Source: Hyphomicrobiales bacterium (lineage in GTDB: Bacteria; Pseudomonadota; Alphaproteobacteria; Rhizobiales; Rhizobiaceae). From it: a stretch of 64,000 nucleotides of DNA. The position numbers and the translations under genes were made by a program. The notes under the pieces are model-generated. The model did not search any database. It saw only the letters and a program-made list of their open reading frames with translations, and was not told where the DNA came from. Where the stretch lies: the NCBI GenBank assembly GCA_900465685.1, contig UEGR01000007.1:496001-560000 (forward strand), read 5' to 3'. Within the stretch, counting starts at the first letter, position 1. The number at the start of each line of letters is the position of its first letter. Below are positions 39,293 through 48,601 of the stretch, one piece after another.

Positions 39293-40689
39293 TATCTGTA
39301 GTGTTCGGACTTGTACGGGCCCTGTGGAGTGACGCCGATATACGCAGCCTGTTCCTCAGAAAGCACAGTCAGCTTCGCACCCAGCTTGTCGAGATGCAGG
39401 CGTGCGACCTTCTCGTCGAGATGCTTCGGCAGAACATAGACTTCGTTCTTGTAGGCTTCCGGACGCGTGTAGAGCTCGATCTGGGCCAGCACCTGGTTGG
39501 TGAAGGAAGCCGACATCACGAAGCTCGGATGGCCGGTTGCGTTGCCGAGATTGAGCAGGCGGCCTTCCGAGAGAAGGATCAGGCGCTTGCCATCCGGGAA
39601 CTCGATCAGATCGACCTGCGGCTTGACGTTGGTCCACTTCAGATTGCGCAGAGCGGCAATCTGAATTTCGTTGTCGAAGTGACCGATATTGCCGACGATG
39701 CACATGTCTTTCATCTTGCGCATGTCGTCCAGCGTGATGACGTCCTTGTTGCCGGTCGTGGTGATCACGATATCGGCGGTCGGAGCAGCATCGCTGAGCG
39801 TTACGACTTCAAAGCCGTCCATGGCGGCCTGAAGGGCGCAGATCGGATCGACTTCCGTCACCTTGACGCGTGCGCCAGCGCCGGCCAGCGACTGGGCGGA
39901 GCCTTTGCCAACATCGCCGTAACCGCAGACGACGGCGACCTTGCCAGCCATCATCACGTCGGTGCCGCGACGGATACCGTCGACCAGCGATTCCTTGCAG
40001 CCATACTTGTTGTCGAACTTCGACTTGGTGACGCTGTCATTGACGTTGATGGCCGGGAAGGGCAGGAGACCCTTCTTCTGCAGCTGGTACAGACGATTGA
40101 CGCCCGTGGTGGTTTCTTCCGTCACGCCCTTGATGGCATCGCGCTGCTTCGTGAAGAAGCCCGGCGTCGCAGCCATGCGCTTCCTGATCTGCGCGAAGAG
40201 AACTTCCTCTTCTTCCGAACCCGGGTTCGTCAGAACGTCTTCACCAGCTTCAGCGCGTGCGCCGATGAGGATGTACATGGTGGCGTCGCCGCCATCGTCG
40301 AGGATCATGTTGGACGGCTGGCCATCCGGCCACTGGAAGATCTGGTCGGTATAGGTCCAGTATTCTTCAAGGGTTTCGCCCTTAATGGCGAAAACCGGGG
40401 TGCCGGTTGCAGCAATTGCAGCGGCGGCATGGTCCTGCGTCGAGAAAATGTTGCACGAAGCCCAGCGCACATCGGCGCCGAGGGCCTTGAGCGTCTCGAT
40501 CAGAACGGCCGTCTGAATGGTCATGTGCAGCGAACCGGAAATGCGTGCGCCCTTCAGCGGCTGCGACTTGCCAAATTCCGCGCGCGCGGCCATCAGGCCC
40601 GGCATTTCGGTTTCAGCAATGTCGAGTTCCTTGCGGCCCCAGTCGGCCAGGCTCAGATCCTTGACGACGAAATCTTGGCTTGCGGTCAT
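39289..40689 (-). CDS. ahcY: Adenosylhomocysteinase (SAH hydrolase)
   Basis: 466 residues. The catalytic and NAD-binding blocks include [41 protein letters not shown] and the Rossmann glycines [13 protein letters not shown]; the C-terminus PYKSEHYRY reaches into the partner subunit. It cleaves S-adenosylhomocysteine to adenosine and homocysteine, relieving product inhibition of methyltransferases. The start MTASQDFVV has TTGGAG in front. A palindrome at 40837-40858 is a candidate operator for a SAM/SAH-responsive ArsR-type repressor. Confidence 0.98.
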   Translation of the reverse strand: MTASQDFVVKDLSLADWGRKELDIAETEMPGLMAARAEFGKSQPLKGARISGSLHMTIQTAVLIETLKALGADVRWASCNIFSTQDHAAAAIAATGTPVFAIKGETLEEYWTYTDQIFQWPDGQPSNMILDDGGDATMYILIGARAEAGEDVLTNPGSEEEEVLFAQIRKRMAATPGFFTKQRDAIKGVTEETTTGVNRLYQLQKKGLLPFPAINVNDSVTKSKFDNKYGCKESLVDGIRRGTDVMMAGKVAVVCGYGDVGKGSAQSLAGAGARVKVTEVDPICALQAAMDGFEVVTLSDAAPTADIVITTTGNKDVITLDDMRKMKDMCIVGNIGHFDNEIQIAALRNLKWTNVKPQVDLIEFPDGKRLILLSEGRLLNLGNATGHPSFVMSASFTNQVLAQIELYTRPEAYKNEVYVLPKHLDEKVARLHLDKLGAKLTVLSEEQAAYIGVTPQGPYKSEHYRY

Positions 40690-40836
40690 CGCGTGCTCCA
40701 ATCAAAAACAATTCCGATACGGCAATGAAACCGGTTCGGAATGGCGTTGTAGACATGGTTTAGGAACGGAATATCGTCGATAAAAGCCGCTCCGGCTGCC
40801 GCTTTGACTAGCAGATCGCGGGCCGAAGCACAACTT

Positions 40837-40858
40837 CATATAAACAAATCTTTATACG
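40837..40858. promoter_or_regulatory. Candidate SahR/SamR-type operator upstream of ahcY
   Basis: CATATAAACAAATCTTTATACG: arms CATATAAA and TTTATACG match in 7 of 8 pairs. From memory, ahcY and other methionine-cycle genes in Rhizobiales carry ATATAAAGA..TCTTTATAT palindromes bound by ArsR-family regulators. The site lies about 150 bp before the ahcY start. Confidence 0.5.
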
Positions 40859-40872
40859 TGCATATCGAACAA

Positions 40873-41685
40873 TTAGCCGATTGCCGGTTCCACCACGGTC
40901 AAATCGAGATTGATCCCAAGAATTTCCAACATTCTTCGGAACTCCGACGCCGGATAGGCGGTGTTCTCGGTCACCAGCGCTACGGTCTGCCCGGAGCCGC
41001 CTTGTGAGGAGGGAAGGGCCGAAACGACGCTATCCGCCGGGTCGAGAAACAGCCAATCGGGACGCGCTTTCTCAAAGAACGGTCGCAGCCAGGGCAGATG
41101 CGTACTCGACAAAGTCAGAACATCGATGTGTGGATGCTTCGCCACAATCGCATCGCAGAAGCGGGCAACGTCTTCGGCGGTGCTTGCCGGGTCTGACAGA
41201 AACAGACCGCTTTCCACAAGCTCGACCATGGGAGAAGCATTGATGAGACTAACCTCAGCCGATCCAGTCGCTTGGGTATGCACAAACGCGCTGAGTTCGG
41301 CGCTTTCAATCATTGAACGAACGCCCATGACCGCAACATGGCCACTGCGGCTGGTCGCGATTGCCTCCCGAACAGGAGGAGCAACCCCATAGACTGGAAC
41401 AGCGAATTGATCCTTCAATTCATCCAGCACCATGATCGACGGGGCATTGGACGCCAGAACGACGCTCTCCGCACCGAGACCGATCAAATAGTCGATTGTG
41501 CTGCGCATAATGGACAACAGCTCGCTTCGCGTTTTCCCGCCATAGGGAAAACGCGCCCGATCTGCAAAATAGATGATGTCCCGCTGGGGCTGTCGGCGTC
41601 TGATCAGCTCGACCAGCGCGTAGCTTCCAATGCCTGCGTCAAACACCGCGACAGGCGCGGCAAGGCTGTCCAATGGGATCAGCAT
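40873..41685 (-). CDS. MurI-like (Asp/Glu racemase fold) protein lacking both catalytic cysteines
   Basis: 270 residues aligning along the whole of glutamate racemase: AVFDAGIGSYALVELIRRR, YFADRARFPYGGKTRSEL, PVYGVAPPVREA and LTLSSTHLPWLRPF. The two cysteines that abstract and return the proton are both serine: Ser79 in VVLASNAPS (normally ACNTAS) and Ser194 in LSSTHLP (normally LGCTHYP). Asp16 and the His after Thr are kept. Racemase activity is therefore doubtful; a binding or regulatory role is possible. Its start overlaps the ptsH stop by 7 nt, placing it in the bvrR-bvrS-hprK-EIIA-HPr transcript. Confidence 0.8.
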   Translation of the reverse strand: MLIPLDSLAAPVAVFDAGIGSYALVELIRRRQPQRDIIYFADRARFPYGGKTRSELLSIMRSTIDYLIGLGAESVVLASNAPSIMVLDELKDQFAVPVYGVAPPVREAIATSRSGHVAVMGVRSMIESAELSAFVHTQATGSAEVSLINASPMVELVESGLFLSDPASTAEDVARFCDAIVAKHPHIDVLTLSSTHLPWLRPFFEKARPDWLFLDPADSVVSALPSSQGGSGQTVALVTENTAYPASEFRRMLEILGINLDLTVVEPAIG

Positions 41686-41993
41686 TCCTCGCCGAACTTG
41701 TCGGCAATCAGTACCTGCAAGGCATTGAGCACGGTTTCGGCCTGTTCACCGGAGGCGCTGACCTCGATGCAGCAACCGGGCGAGGCGGCCAGCATCATCA
41801 ATCCCATGATGGAGGTGCCCCCAACGGTCATGCCGTCCTTGGAAACGCGGACATGCGCATCATAGCCATCGACGAGCTGGACGAACTTGGCGGAGGCGCG
41901 GGCATGCAGCCCGCGCTTGTTCACGATCTCAAGCGACCGGGAAATGGCAGTTTCGGGATCATATTCGCCAGTAAGGGTGACGCTGGACGGCAT
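41679..41993 (-). CDS. ptsH: Phosphocarrier protein HPr-like
   Basis: 104 residues with a 20-residue N-terminal extension. Phosphorylatable His30 in NKRGLHARASAKFV and the regulatory serine Ser61 in GGTSIMGLMMLAASPG, the target of HprK, are present. It belongs to the incomplete, regulatory PTS of alphaproteobacteria, receiving phosphate from EI-Ntr. It lies 3 nt after the EIIA gene and overlaps the MurI-like gene by 7 nt. Confidence 0.93.
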   Translation of the reverse strand: MPSSVTLTGEYDPETAISRSLEIVNKRGLHARASAKFVQLVDGYDAHVRVSKDGMTVGGTSIMGLMMLAASPGCCIEVSASGEQAETVLNALQVLIADKFGEEC

Positions 41994-41996
41994 ATA

Positions 41997-42398
41997 TTAC
42001 TTTCCTGTCAGAACCTGACTTGCGACGTTGATATATTTGCGCCCCGCATCCTGCGCCTCGCGAAGCGCAGTCTTGATATCACCCCCGACCCGCACGCTCG
42101 AAAGCTTGATCAGCATCGGCAGATTGACGCCTGCGATGACTTCAATCTTGCCTTCCTGCATGACCGAAATGGCCAGATTGGATGGAGTTCCACCGAACAT
42201 GTCGGTCAGGATGATGACGCCGCTGCCATTTTCGGCGCGTTCAACAGCTTCGACGATATCCCGCCGACGCTGCTCCATGTCATCTTCCGCACCGATGCAT
42301 ACGGTTTCGAAATTATCCTGCGGGCCTACCACATGCTCAACGGCATGAAGAAACTCTTCGGCCAGCCTTCCGTGCGTAACAAGCACGAGTCCGATCAT
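41997..42398 (-). CDS. ptsM: PTS EIIA component, mannose family
   Basis: 133 residues opening MIGLVLVTHGRLAEEFLHA with phospho-acceptor His9; then GVIILTDMFGGTPSNLA, the EIIA-Man signature. No EIIB/EIIC is nearby, so it is likely regulatory and not part of a sugar transporter. The start at 42398 has GGGAG 10 nt upstream; the longer frame adds 12 codons lacking support. The symbol ptsM follows use in Brucella. Confidence 0.9.
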   Translation of the reverse strand: MIGLVLVTHGRLAEEFLHAVEHVVGPQDNFETVCIGAEDDMEQRRRDIVEAVERAENGSGVIILTDMFGGTPSNLAISVMQEGKIEVIAGVNLPMLIKLSSVRVGGDIKTALREAQDAGRKYINVASQVLTGK

Positions 42399-42653
42399 AC
42401 TATAAAAGCTCCCGTCGCGCGCCCGCCGCATCACCCCGCCAGATGATCAGATGGCACCTGCTTTGTTCCAGTACGATCACTCCAAAAAACCTGTTCCGTT
42501 TTAAGGATCGTACTGCAGCCGGAACCATGCCGGCGAGTTGTGCATCTTGGCAGGGCAAATCCTTATAGCAAGTGAAAAATCTCTACCCCGCCTTGAAAAA
42601 AGCAAAATGCCGCAGCGGTGTGAAATCTTCATCGAATCGAAACCATCATCGGC
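42399..42653. other. 255-bp gap between hprK and the EIIA gene
   Basis: No reading frame of note and no strong terminator are visible. It may carry an internal promoter for EIIA-ptsH-MurI-like, because the spacing is much larger than elsewhere in this cluster. Confidence 0.4.
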
Positions 42654-43136
42654 TCAGCGATTCTCCGGCGACCATGGTTCGTAGAATAAAGTCGCCTCGA
42701 TCGCCCGCGACAGCGCGTTGGAATCGCCATTTGACGACAGGGACGGCAAAAGCAACCGCGGCAGATCGATGGCTTCAAAACTCCAGCTTCCACCGCCGGG
42801 ATAGCGCTCCGCTTCTTCGCGGGCCACAAGCCAGATCACCAGATCAAGCGTCGCACTGGCGACAAAAGGCACCCTGAACAGGCCCGCACCGCGAATCTCC
42901 ACACCACCCGCAAGGGCAGCCGGAGCGCTGGCGATGAGATGATTATCTTCCGACCGCAGCATCGTGCGATCATCGCTGACCAGAAAAGCCTGTTCACCGC
43001 GAAGGGAAGCCCGCTCGATAAGTGTCAGTGCGAGTTCAGTCTTGCCCGCGCCCGAGCGGCCCATGATCATCACGCCCTTTCCGCGCAATTGCACGGTGGT
43101 GGCATGCAGACCGCTCTTGGCTTCTTCCGGGGTCAT
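42654..43136 (-). CDS. hprK: Short HPr kinase/phosphorylase (catalytic domain only)
   Basis: 160 residues, about half the length of Firmicute HprK (about 310); it corresponds to the C-terminal catalytic domain. The P-loop is MGRSGAGKTE (26-34), and the family signature region is GGVEIRGAGLFRV. It phosphorylates the serine of HPr. Its start overlaps the bvrS stop by 4 nt (ATGA), so kinase and sensor are co-translated. Confidence 0.93.
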   Translation of the reverse strand: MTPEEAKSGLHATTVQLRGKGVMIMGRSGAGKTELALTLIERASLRGEQAFLVSDDRTMLRSEDNHLIASAPAALAGGVEIRGAGLFRVPFVASATLDLVIWLVAREEAERYPGGGSWSFEAIDLPRLLLPSLSSNGDSNALSRAIEATLFYEPWSPENR

Positions 43137-44962
43137 GTGCTGACCGGAAGATCGACGATGAAGCGAGCGCCCCTGAATTCATCCGGCTTGGCCGGATCGA
43201 CAATGTTCTCGGCCGTCAGCGTGCCACCATGCGCTTCGATGATCTGGCGGCTGATCGACAGACCAAGGCCGGAATTCTGTCCGAAAGCCTCCGAGGCCGG
43301 ACGATCCGTATAGAAACGCTCGAAAATTCGCTCGATATTCTCGATGGGGATGCCCGGTCCGTTATCTTCGACCAGAACACGCAGACGGCTGCCTTCTCCC
43401 TGCAACGTCACCACGATACGACCCGTATCGTCCGGTACGAAGGAGCGTGCATTTTCAATGAGGTTGCTCACCACCTGACCGAGCCGCAGATCATGGCCCG
43501 CGACATAGAATGCCTTTTTGCCTGCGGGCAGCTTGCCGGTATTGAAGACGATTTCTGTGCCGATCTTGTTGCGGCGCACTTCGCGCGCGGCAGTCACAAG
43601 ATTGGTGAGTAGCGTCTTCATATCCACACGATCGATATGTTCACGCGCCAGTTCGGCATCGAGACGGGAAGCATCCGAAATATCGGTGATCAGTCGATCC
43701 AGACGGCGCACATCATGCTGGATGATGTCGAGCAGACGCTTGCGCGATTCCTCGGACTTGGCGAGCGGCAGGGTCTCGACCGCGCTGCGGAGCGAGGTGA
43801 GGGGGTTCTTCAGCTCGTGACTGACATCAGCGGCAAAGCTCTCAATGGCTTCGATGCGTGTATAGAGCGAATCCGTCATCTCGCGGATGGAGGTGGAGAG
43901 ATGGCCCACTTCGTCCTGACGTTCCGAGAAATCGGGAATTTCGACACGGTTCTTGACGCCATGACGGACACGATCCGCTGCAGCCGACAATTTGCGTAGC
44001 GGGCTTGCGATGGTCGATGCGAGAAAGAGCGACAGGATCACCATGACCAGCGCGACGACGCCGAACACGCGGAAGACCGCCATGCGCTCGCCCTGCACGA
44101 TCTTGTCGATATCGTCGCCTTCGGTCGACAGCAGCAGCACACCGAGAATGGCACGCGAACGCTGGACAGGAACCGCGACCGAAACCACGAGTTCGCCTTT
44201 CTCGTTTCGCCGCTGCGCCGTTTGCGGGGAACCCGTCAGCGCCTTGACGATCTCTGGGAAGGCAAGACCGTTACCGCCCGGCTGTTCCTGATAGACCGGC
44301 AAGCCACCGCCAAAGAAGAAGCTGGTGAACCATCGGCTGAAACGCTCCCAAACACTGGGCTTTTCTTCCTCGATGGGCGGCAGATCATAGCGCAGCACCG
44401 GCCCGGACGACGGGAAACTCGGCGAATAGAGCGCGCGCGAATCCAGCAGCATATTGGCGTAGCGATCATAGATACGCGCACGCGTGCTGGTCGGCGAAAT
44501 CAACCGGCGCAACAGCGGGGAAACCTTTTCAGGATTGATCGGGAATTCCCAATTATCGGGAGAATCGGGCGAGGGGGTCAGGCTTTGCCCGGCCTGCAGC
44601 TCCAGAAGCTTTTCCGGATCGACCATCAGCGAGTTGGTATCGACCGTTGCCGAGGCAGAAATCGCCGCAGCGATGATCTTGCCCTGAGTGAGAAGGCTTT
44701 CCACCTTCGCGTCGATCAGCCCCTCGCGGAACTGGTTCATATAGAGAATGCCGGAGACGAGAACGCCGAGCGCCGCAAGGTTGAGGAACAGGATGCGGCG
44801 CGTCAGGCTCGAAAAGAGATATTGACCGAGAAACTTGCGAAAGGGCGCAAACAGGCGACGCCAGAACACCGAGCGCTGTCGCCGCGCTCTGCGCTCACGC
44901 AAGTTCGCTTGCAAACTCGTTTTCTGGCCTGCAAGGCCTTCGTTCTGGGTCTCTGCGACCAT
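43133..44962 (-). CDS. bvrS: Sensor histidine kinase BvrS (ChvG/ExoS orthologue)
   Basis: 609 residues from MVAETQNEGLAG. One membrane helix near residue 60 (FLNLAALGVLVSGILYMNQF), a periplasmic domain of about 230 residues, a second helix (VFGVVALVMVILSLFLAS), HAMP, the phospho-His box DVSHELKNPLTSL, and an ATPase domain with VSNLIENARSF, EDNGPGIP and NSGLGLSISRQII. It senses acidic/host-like conditions in relatives and controls outer-membrane and metabolic genes. The start has only a weak AAGCGAG; longer starts run into a repeat element. Confidence 0.94.
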   Translation of the reverse strand: MVAETQNEGLAGQKTSLQANLRERRARRQRSVFWRRLFAPFRKFLGQYLFSSLTRRILFLNLAALGVLVSGILYMNQFREGLIDAKVESLLTQGKIIAAAISASATVDTNSLMVDPEKLLELQAGQSLTPSPDSPDNWEFPINPEKVSPLLRRLISPTSTRARIYDRYANMLLDSRALYSPSFPSSGPVLRYDLPPIEEEKPSVWERFSRWFTSFFFGGGLPVYQEQPGGNGLAFPEIVKALTGSPQTAQRRNEKGELVVSVAVPVQRSRAILGVLLLSTEGDDIDKIVQGERMAVFRVFGVVALVMVILSLFLASTIASPLRKLSAAADRVRHGVKNRVEIPDFSERQDEVGHLSTSIREMTDSLYTRIEAIESFAADVSHELKNPLTSLRSAVETLPLAKSEESRKRLLDIIQHDVRRLDRLITDISDASRLDAELAREHIDRVDMKTLLTNLVTAAREVRRNKIGTEIVFNTGKLPAGKKAFYVAGHDLRLGQVVSNLIENARSFVPDDTGRIVVTLQGEGSRLRVLVEDNGPGIPIENIERIFERFYTDRPASEAFGQNSGLGLSISRQIIEAHGGTLTAENIVDPAKPDEFRGARFIVDLPVST

Positions 44963-44984
44963 CTCGCTTAGGTTACTCGTGCTA

Positions 44985-45031
44985 GAGCACATCCCGAAAA
45001 GTGTGAACGGCTTTCGGATAGGATATGCGTC
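44985..45031. repeat. Palindromic repeat between bvrR and bvrS
   Basis: GAGCACATCCCGAAAAGTG and, after a short loop, CGGCTTTCGGATAGGATATG are imperfect complements. It is the same family as 26604 and 32802, here with a mismatched stem. It would lie in the bvrR-bvrS message just before the bvrS start. Confidence 0.65.
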
Positions 45032-45085
45032 AAATATTCCTGACCAATGCCGGGATATCGCACCCGGCATTGATAATCATATGCA

Positions 45086-45805
45086 TCAAGCCTCGCGGAA
45101 GCGATAGCCGACGCCATAGAGCGTTTCGATCATCTCGAAGTCGTCGTCAACCACCTTGAACTTCTTGCGAAGGCGCTTGATGTGGCTGTCGATAGTGCGA
45201 TCATCCACATAGACCTGCTCATCATAGGCTGCATCCATCAAGGCGTCACGGCTTTTCACGACGCCGGGGCGCTGTGCCAGCGAATGCAGGATGAGGAACT
45301 CGGTGACCGTCAGCGTGACGGGCTCGCCCTTCCAGGTGCAGGTATGGCGTTCCTGATCCATGACCAGCTGACCGCGTTCCAGCGACTTGGATGGCTGGCC
45401 CGCAGGCTTGGCCGTACCGTCGCGCGCAGCGACGCGGCGCAGAACAGCCTTCACGCGCTCCACCAGCAGACGCTGCGAGAACGGCTTGGTGATGAAATCG
45501 TCGGCGCCCATCTTGAGACCGAAGAGTTCGTCGATCTCGTCGTCCTTCGAGGTCAGGAAGATGACCGGAAGATCGGACTTCTGGCGCAGGCGGCGCAGAA
45601 GCTCCATGCCATCCATACGCGGCATCTTGATATCGAAGATCGCGAGATTTGGCGGACGCGCCATCAGACCATCAAGAGCGGAAGCGCCGTCGGTGTAGGT
45701 TTCAACCCGATAGCCTTCCGACTCCAGCGCAATGGAAACGGAGGTCAGAATGTTACGGTCATCGTCGACCAGCGCAATTGTCTGCGTTGCCGAGGCTTCC
45801 TTCAT
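45086..45805 (-). CDS. bvrR: Response regulator BvrR (ChvI/ExoR-pathway orthologue)
   Basis: 239 residues, OmpR/PhoB type. The receiver domain holds the acidic pocket VDDD near 14-16, phospho-acceptor Asp58 ([13 protein letters not shown]), and a conserved Lys in FITKPFS. The winged-helix domain ends [14 protein letters not shown]. In Brucella and rhizobia this regulator controls envelope, virulence and central carbon genes. AAGGAGAAGGG precedes the ATG. It heads the bvrS-hprK-EIIA-HPr cluster and is divergent from pckA. Confidence 0.96.
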   Translation of the reverse strand: MKEASATQTIALVDDDRNILTSVSIALESEGYRVETYTDGASALDGLMARPPNLAIFDIKMPRMDGMELLRRLRQKSDLPVIFLTSKDDEIDELFGLKMGADDFITKPFSQRLLVERVKAVLRRVAARDGTAKPAGQPSKSLERGQLVMDQERHTCTWKGEPVTLTVTEFLILHSLAQRPGVVKSRDALMDAAYDEQVYVDDRTIDSHIKRLRKKFKVVDDDFEMIETLYGVGYRFREA

Positions 45806-46227
45806 GCGGACCCTTCTCCTTCATGTTTTGCCAGGGCATGCATCCCATTGGAGCATTGACCATCTGGCATTCCACCCGGCGCAACCGGCTGGAGGGCGGT
45901 TCGAAAATCGAGCGCCTGATTTGCACATCGATACTATTATAGTGATGCAGCTTGTGCAGTACAAATTAGGTACAAAATGTGGCGGCCCTGTAAGAAGCCG
46001 CGAAACACGCTTTGGCGAATCATTCTTTGGTTAATACTCGCTCAGATTGTATTCCACAAATAATACACGCGAAAACGCAATAATTAAACGATTTAAAAAA
46101 AATTCAAAATTTTTAAACCGATTAAATATTTGAATTGCCGCAATTAATCTGTTTCTGACTCCCCACTCCTCCGAGAACGGAAAAACGGAGGCCAGATTTA
46201 TTTGTCAAACCAAATGGCGGAGACACC
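45806..46227. promoter_or_regulatory. 422-bp divergent promoter region between bvrR and pckA
   Basis: No gene is visible. The part nearest pckA (about 46020-46140) is strongly AT-rich, with an AT-only inverted repeat TTTAAAAA (46092-46099) / TTTTTAAA (46110-46117) and GCAATAATTAAACG, GCAATTAATC motifs. A small hairpin CTCCG / CGGAG lies near 46167-46192. Both promoters must lie here; BvrR itself may bind, since pckA is reported in Brucella work as controlled by it. Confidence 0.5.
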
Positions 46228-47838
46228 ATGAGAGAGACCGGCATTCACAACACGGCCGCTTCCATTGCCACTTCGGGACTGAAGGAACTCTCCGCAGTCT
46301 TTTATAACCTCGGGCCTGCTCGGCTCTATGAGGAAACCATCCGCCGTGGCGAAGCCGAGCTGACCGCACAGGGCGCGCTTGTCGCCCGCACCGGCCAGCA
46401 CACCGGTCGTTCGCCGAAGGACAAGTTCGTGGTCCGCGACGCCAATACCGAAGATCAGGTCTGGTGGGACAACAACAAGCCGATCACGCCGGAAGCCTTC
46501 GAGCTTCTCTATGCCGATTTCATTGAGCATGCGAAGGGCAAGGAGCTTTTCGTTCAGGATCTCATCGGCGGCGCAGATGCCGACAACAAGATCAACGCGC
46601 GCATCGTGACCGAATATGCCTGGCACTCGCTGTTCATCCGGAACCTGCTGATCCGCCCGGCCCAGGAAGAGCTCGCTTCCTATGTGCCGGAAATGACGAT
46701 CATCGATCTGCCGTCCTTCAAGGCCGATCCGGAACGTTATGGCGTGCGCACCGAAACGGTGATCGCGGTCGATCTGACCCGCAAGATCGTGCTGATCGGC
46801 GGCACGTCCTACGCCGGTGAAATGAAGAAGTCGGTCTTCACCGCGCTCAACTATCTCCTGCCTGCCAAGGGCGTGATGCCGATGCATTGCTCGGCCAATG
46901 AAGGCCCGAACGGCGACACCGCCGTCTTCTTCGGCCTGTCCGGCACGGGCAAGACCACGCTTTCCGCTGACCCGACACGCACGCTGATCGGCGATGACGA
47001 GCATGGCTGGGGTGAGCACGGCATCTTCAACTTCGAAGGCGGCTGCTATGCCAAGACGATCCGTCTTTCCGCCGAAGCAGAGCCGGAAATCTATGCCACG
47101 ACGCAGCGTTTCGGCACTGTGCTGGAAAATGTCGTTCTCGACGCCAACCGCCAGCCGGATTTCGACGATGGCTCGCTGACTGAAAACACCCGTTGCGCCT
47201 ATCCGCTCGATTTCATCCCGAATGCATCGAAGACGGGCAAGGGCGGTCAGCCAAAAAACATCATCATGCTCACCGCCGATGCTTTCGGCGTGATGCCTCC
47301 AATCGCCAAGCTGACCCCGGCACAGGCCATGTACCACTTCCTGTCTGGTTACACGGCAAAGGTTGCTGGCACTGAAAAGGGCGTCACCGAACCGGAAGCA
47401 ACCTTCTCGACCTGCTTCGGTGCGCCGTTCATGCCGCGTCATCCGTCGGAATACGGCAATCTGCTGCGCCAGCTGATCGCCGAACACAAGGTCGATTGCT
47501 GGCTGGTCAACACCGGCTGGACCGGCGGCGCCTATGGCACCGGCAAGCGCATGCCGATCAAGGCAACCCGCGCGCTTCTGGCTGCGGCTCTTGACGGCTC
47601 GCTGAACAATGCGGAATTCCGCATCGATCCGAATTTCGGTTTCGCCGTTCCGGTTGAAGTGCCGGGTGTGGATACGTCCATTCTCGATCCGCGTTCGACC
47701 TGGGCCGACAAGGCTGCCTATGACGCACAGGCCAAGAAGCTGGTCGATATGTTCGTCACGAACTTCGAGAAGTTCGAACGCCACGTCGACCACGAGGTCA
47801 AGGACGCAGCACCGGCAATCCGCGTCGCTGCCGAATAA
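46228..47838 (+). CDS. pckA: Phosphoenolpyruvate carboxykinase (ATP)
   Basis: 536 residues: kinase-1 loop [32 protein letters not shown] upstream of it, [10 protein letters not shown], and [17 protein letters not shown] near the end. It converts oxaloacetate plus ATP to phosphoenolpyruvate, the entry to gluconeogenesis. GGCGGAG lies before the ATG. Divergent from bvrR, the usual arrangement in rhizobia and Brucella. Confidence 0.98.
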   Translation: MRETGIHNTAASIATSGLKELSAVFYNLGPARLYEETIRRGEAELTAQGALVARTGQHTGRSPKDKFVVRDANTEDQVWWDNNKPITPEAFELLYADFIEHAKGKELFVQDLIGGADADNKINARIVTEYAWHSLFIRNLLIRPAQEELASYVPEMTIIDLPSFKADPERYGVRTETVIAVDLTRKIVLIGGTSYAGEMKKSVFTALNYLLPAKGVMPMHCSANEGPNGDTAVFFGLSGTGKTTLSADPTRTLIGDDEHGWGEHGIFNFEGGCYAKTIRLSAEAEPEIYATTQRFGTVLENVVLDANRQPDFDDGSLTENTRCAYPLDFIPNASKTGKGGQPKNIIMLTADAFGVMPPIAKLTPAQAMYHFLSGYTAKVAGTEKGVTEPEATFSTCFGAPFMPRHPSEYGNLLRQLIAEHKVDCWLVNTGWTGGAYGTGKRMPIKATRALLAAALDGSLNNAEFRIDPNFGFAVPVEVPGVDTSILDPRSTWADKAAYDAQAKKLVDMFVTNFEKFERHVDHEVKDAAPAIRVAAE

Positions 47839-47881
47839 AATCGCTCAGAGATACTGAGGCCAGAATACTGAGGAGGGAGAG

Positions 47882-47909
47882 AGCCCGGCCAGCGCGCCGG
47901 GCTTTCTTT
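47882..47909 (+). terminator. Intrinsic terminator of pckA
   Basis: AGCCCGGC (47882-47889) pairs with GCCGGGCT (47896-47903), followed by TTCTTTT. Confidence 0.85.
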
Positions 47910-47945
47910 TGCCCTCAATCCGGCTTCCCGCTTTGGCGCGCGCAG

Positions 47946-48053
47946 CTTTTCTGCGCATACCCTCATCCCAAAACCGCTTCGCACTTTTGGGGGGCATGAC
48001 TTTTCTGTGCATGCCCTTGTCCCAAAACCCTTCGCATTTTTGGGGGCATGCGT
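47946..48053. repeat. Two tandem palindromic repeat units (54 bp each)
   Basis: Unit 1 (47946-47999) and unit 2 (48000-48053) both run CTTTTCTG, GCATnCCC, CCCAAAACC, TTCGCA, TTTTGGGGG, CATG. Each folds into a hairpin; unit 2 pairs better (GCATGCCC with GGGGGCATGC). After unit 2 a second GCGCCGGG..TTTTCTTTTG resembles the pckA terminator's right half, as if that segment was duplicated too. Confidence 0.75.
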
Positions 48054-48092
48054 GCGCCGGGTTTTCTTTTGTCCAACAGCAACGAAGCGTGT

Positions 48093-48542
48093 ATGCGTTC
48101 TCTTATGGAAGAGAACCGGAACATCATCCGCATCACCAACCGCCTGACAATCCGCGAGGACGATCTGGAGGAAAGCTTCATTCGCGCCTCCGGTCCCGGT
48201 GGACAGAACGTCAACAAGGTTTCGACGGCGGTGCAGCTGCGCTTTCATGCGGCGCAATCGGGATTGCCGGAAGATATTCTCACGCGCCTCTTCAAGCTGG
48301 CCGGTCAGAAAGGCACCAAGGACGGTGACATTCTCATCGAGGCCAATCGCTTCCGCACGCAGGAGCGCAATCGCGAAGACGCCCGCGAACGGCTGATCGC
48401 CCTGATCGCCAAGGCCGCCGAGCCGCCACCGCCGCCGCGCAAGAAGACCAGGCCGACCAAAGGCTCCGTCGAGCGCCGCCTGAAAGCAAAATCAGGCCGC
48501 GCGGATATCAAAAAAGGGCGCGGCAAGGTTTCCTTCGACTGA
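48093..48542 (+). CDS. arfB: Alternative ribosome-rescue factor ArfB (YaeJ/ICT1 family)
   Basis: 149 residues with the peptidyl-tRNA hydrolysis motif RASGPGGQNVNKVSTAVQL and a basic C-terminal tail (KKTRPTKGSVERRLKAKSG) that enters the empty mRNA channel of stalled ribosomes. The start is uncertain between ATG 48093 and ATG 48105; neither has a strong ribosome-binding site, and the family often begins MEENRN-like. The repeat element lies directly upstream. Confidence 0.92.
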   Translation: MRSLMEENRNIIRITNRLTIREDDLEESFIRASGPGGQNVNKVSTAVQLRFHAAQSGLPEDILTRLFKLAGQKGTKDGDILIEANRFRTQERNREDARERLIALIAKAAEPPPPPRKKTRPTKGSVERRLKAKSGRADIKKGRGKVSFD

Positions 48543-48601
48543 AGCGCTGCCTCCGGACCTGAATTCCAATCCCGAAAAGACCGCAAGAGCAGGGGAAACG
48601 C

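Noticed and set aside
40690-40872. SAH or SAM-II riboswitch before ahcY
   Set aside because: I could not assemble the conserved cores or pseudoknot of either class; an operator-like palindrome explains the region better.
46198-47793. Minus-strand frame of 531 codons opposite pckA
   Set aside because: Complete overlap with a textbook pckA; no domain in the translated product.
47946-48053. CRISPR-like tandem repeats
   Set aside because: Only two contiguous units without spacers; they are palindromic intergenic repeats.
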